From positions 1 to 6,880 of the forward strand of contig CAJUHG010000101.1 of assembly GCA_910586005.1 (NCBI GenBank): DNA of 6,880 bases, given 5' to 3'. The notes beneath the pieces are model-generated. The model did not search any database and was not told where the DNA came from. It saw only the letters and a list, made by a program, of their open reading frames with translations. Of the stretch, positions 6,295 to 6,880 are shown in pieces (within the stretch, counting starts at the first letter, position 1; each line of letters starts with the position of its first letter). This DNA comes from an uncultured Lachnospiraceae bacterium. Lineage in GTDB: Bacteria; Bacillota; Clostridia; Lachnospirales; Lachnospiraceae. The position numbers were made by a program, and so were the translations under genes.

Positions 6295-6621
6295 ATGGCA
6301 AATAAAGAACTTGCAACATATATTATGGAACAATTATCAGATTTAATGGAAATTAGGAATATCCCTATGATGGGAGGTTATATTTTTTATTATAGGGAAC
6401 GCATTTTTGGGGGAATCTATGAAAATGGTTTTATGGTAAAAATTACAAAGGCAAGTAAGTATTATATGCCAGATAGCCTACCAGAAGCACCATACAAGGG
6501 AGCAAAAGAGATGCTTCCAGTGACAATTTTGGAAAACCGAGAGATATTAAAAAAAATGGTATCTGAAATGTATGAGGAATTACCAAAAAGAAATTCAAAG
6601 AGCAAAAAGAAATTGTCATAA
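6295..6621 (+). CDS. TfoX N-terminal domain protein
   Basis: Encodes 108 residues from an ATG with GAGAGG at 6282-6287 seven bases upstream. The sequence follows the TfoX_N (Sxy) domain pattern: an N-terminal helix (ELATYIMEQLSDLMEI), MGGYIFYYRERIFGGIYENGF (about 25-46), MVKITKASKYYM, PYKGAKEMLPV (about 66-76), then a helix (NREILKKMVSEMYEELP) and a Lys-rich tail. The protein is this one domain only; proteobacterial TfoX/Sxy proteins carry a second C-terminal domain and activate competence with CRP. The role of single-domain Firmicute members is not established, so a competence function should not be assumed. It is monocistronic: its own promoter lies upstream and an intrinsic terminator begins three bases after the stop. 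It sits between two tRNA genes on the opposite strand and is probably host, not phage. Confidence 0.85.
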   Translation: MANKELATYIMEQLSDLMEIRNIPMMGGYIFYYRERIFGGIYENGFMVKITKASKYYMPDSLPEAPYKGAKEMLPVTILENREILKKMVSEMYEELPKRNSKSKKKLS

Positions 6622-6623
6622 AT

Positions 6624-6660
6624 AAAAATGCAAGAGCACCTTTGGTGTTTTTGCATTTTT
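6624..6660. terminator. Bidirectional intrinsic terminator shared by TfoX gene and tRNA-Gly
   Basis: AAAAATGCAAGAGCACC (6624-6640) pairs with GGTGTTTTTGCATTTTT (6644-6660) around a TTT loop: 17 pairs including two G-T wobbles. A-rich sequence on the left and T-rich on the right give a U-tract in both directions. It begins three bases after the TfoX stop and lies 43 bases past the tRNA-Gly 3' end. Confidence 0.9.
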
Positions 6661-6702
6661 ATTTTATAGAAAAAGAAGTCACCTTCCTAATCTAAGTAAA
6701 TA

Positions 6703-6773
6703 AGCAGGATACGGGAGTCGGACCCGCCTCTTCAGCTTGGGAAGCTGACATACTACCGATATACGAATCCTGC
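6703..6773 (-). tRNA. tRNA-Gly (anticodon CCC)
   Basis: Reading the - strand from 6773, the acceptor stem GCAGGAT pairs with ATCCTGC, and discriminator T is at 6703. The anticodon arm is TCAGC, loop TTCCCAA, GCTGA, giving anticodon CCC for GGG glycine codons. The D-loop keeps A14, the GG pair and A21. The T-arm is GCGGG, loop TCCGACT, CCCGT, so position 55 is C in place of the nearly universal U (pseudouridine). The total is 71 bases and CCA is not encoded. Confidence 0.95.
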
Positions 6774-6781
6774 ATGATGCT

Positions 6782-6809
6782 ATTATATCATAATTGAAAA
6801 AAAATACAA
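6782..6809 (-). promoter_or_regulatory. Promoter of tRNA-Gly
   Basis: On the - strand, TTGTAT (6809-6804) and a perfect TATAAT (6787-6782) are 16 bases apart. The predicted start near 6775 leaves only about two leader bases before the mature 5' end of the tRNA at 6773. From here to the window end no gene is visible, only a short - strand stem (6844-6839 with 6831-6826). Confidence 0.7.
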
Positions 6810-6880
6810 GACTATTCTATAAGAGTTCACGACAAACGCATGAATCCCTACATCCCCCTTATATTTGTTTTCTTTATTTT

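Noticed and set aside
1..6880. CRISPR array or insertion sequence
   Set aside because: No regularly spaced repeats with unique spacers and no transposase-like ORF were found on either strand.

Overview
The window is AT-rich DNA, apart from a few GC-richer patches, with strong AGGAG-type ribosome sites, sigma-A-like promoters and tRNA genes that lack an encoded CCA. Together with the protein families this points to a low-GC Firmicute, most likely a Clostridia member (Lachnospiraceae-like is a guess; the genus cannot be named). It divides into a phage tail module on the left (about 1-5815) and ordinary host chromosome on the right (about 5957-6880).

Left part, all on the + strand. It opens inside the C-terminal end of a tail tape measure protein (1-555), which carries a 22-residue repeat. 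A small two-helix coiled-coil protein (617-883) follows, then an unrecognised ORF of about 90 codons (923-1198), and then a very large tail protein of 1493 residues (1243-5724). The large protein combines a Tal-type tail hub containing a four-cysteine zinc ribbon, a long repetitive stalk or receptor-binding part, and a C-terminal Peptidase_S74 intramolecular chaperone with its SDERMK cleavage motif. The genes are closely spaced, no internal promoter was found, and they probably form one late tail-assembly transcript. No distal tail (Dit) gene is visible between tape measure and hub, and no holin or endolysin follows the tail protein.

Junction, 5725-6003. There is no gene here. It holds a long hairpin (5781-5815), a GC-rich imperfect palindrome (5823-5860) and an intrinsic terminator for the leftward tRNA-Leu (5957-5997). 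The prophage/host boundary probably lies in this stretch.

Right part. A tRNA-Leu(CAA) on the - strand diverges from a TfoX N-terminal-domain gene on the + strand (6295-6621), which has its own strong promoter. The TfoX gene converges on a tRNA-Gly(CCC) on the - strand, and the two share one bidirectional terminator (6624-6660).

The least explained part is about 884-1200. The ORF there lies in the same frame as the upstream gene, behind two tandem TAA stops, has no convincing start signal, and contains several inverted repeats, two of them perfect (11 and 15 bp). It may be a coding sequence with a structured mRNA, or a structured RNA that happens to be open.
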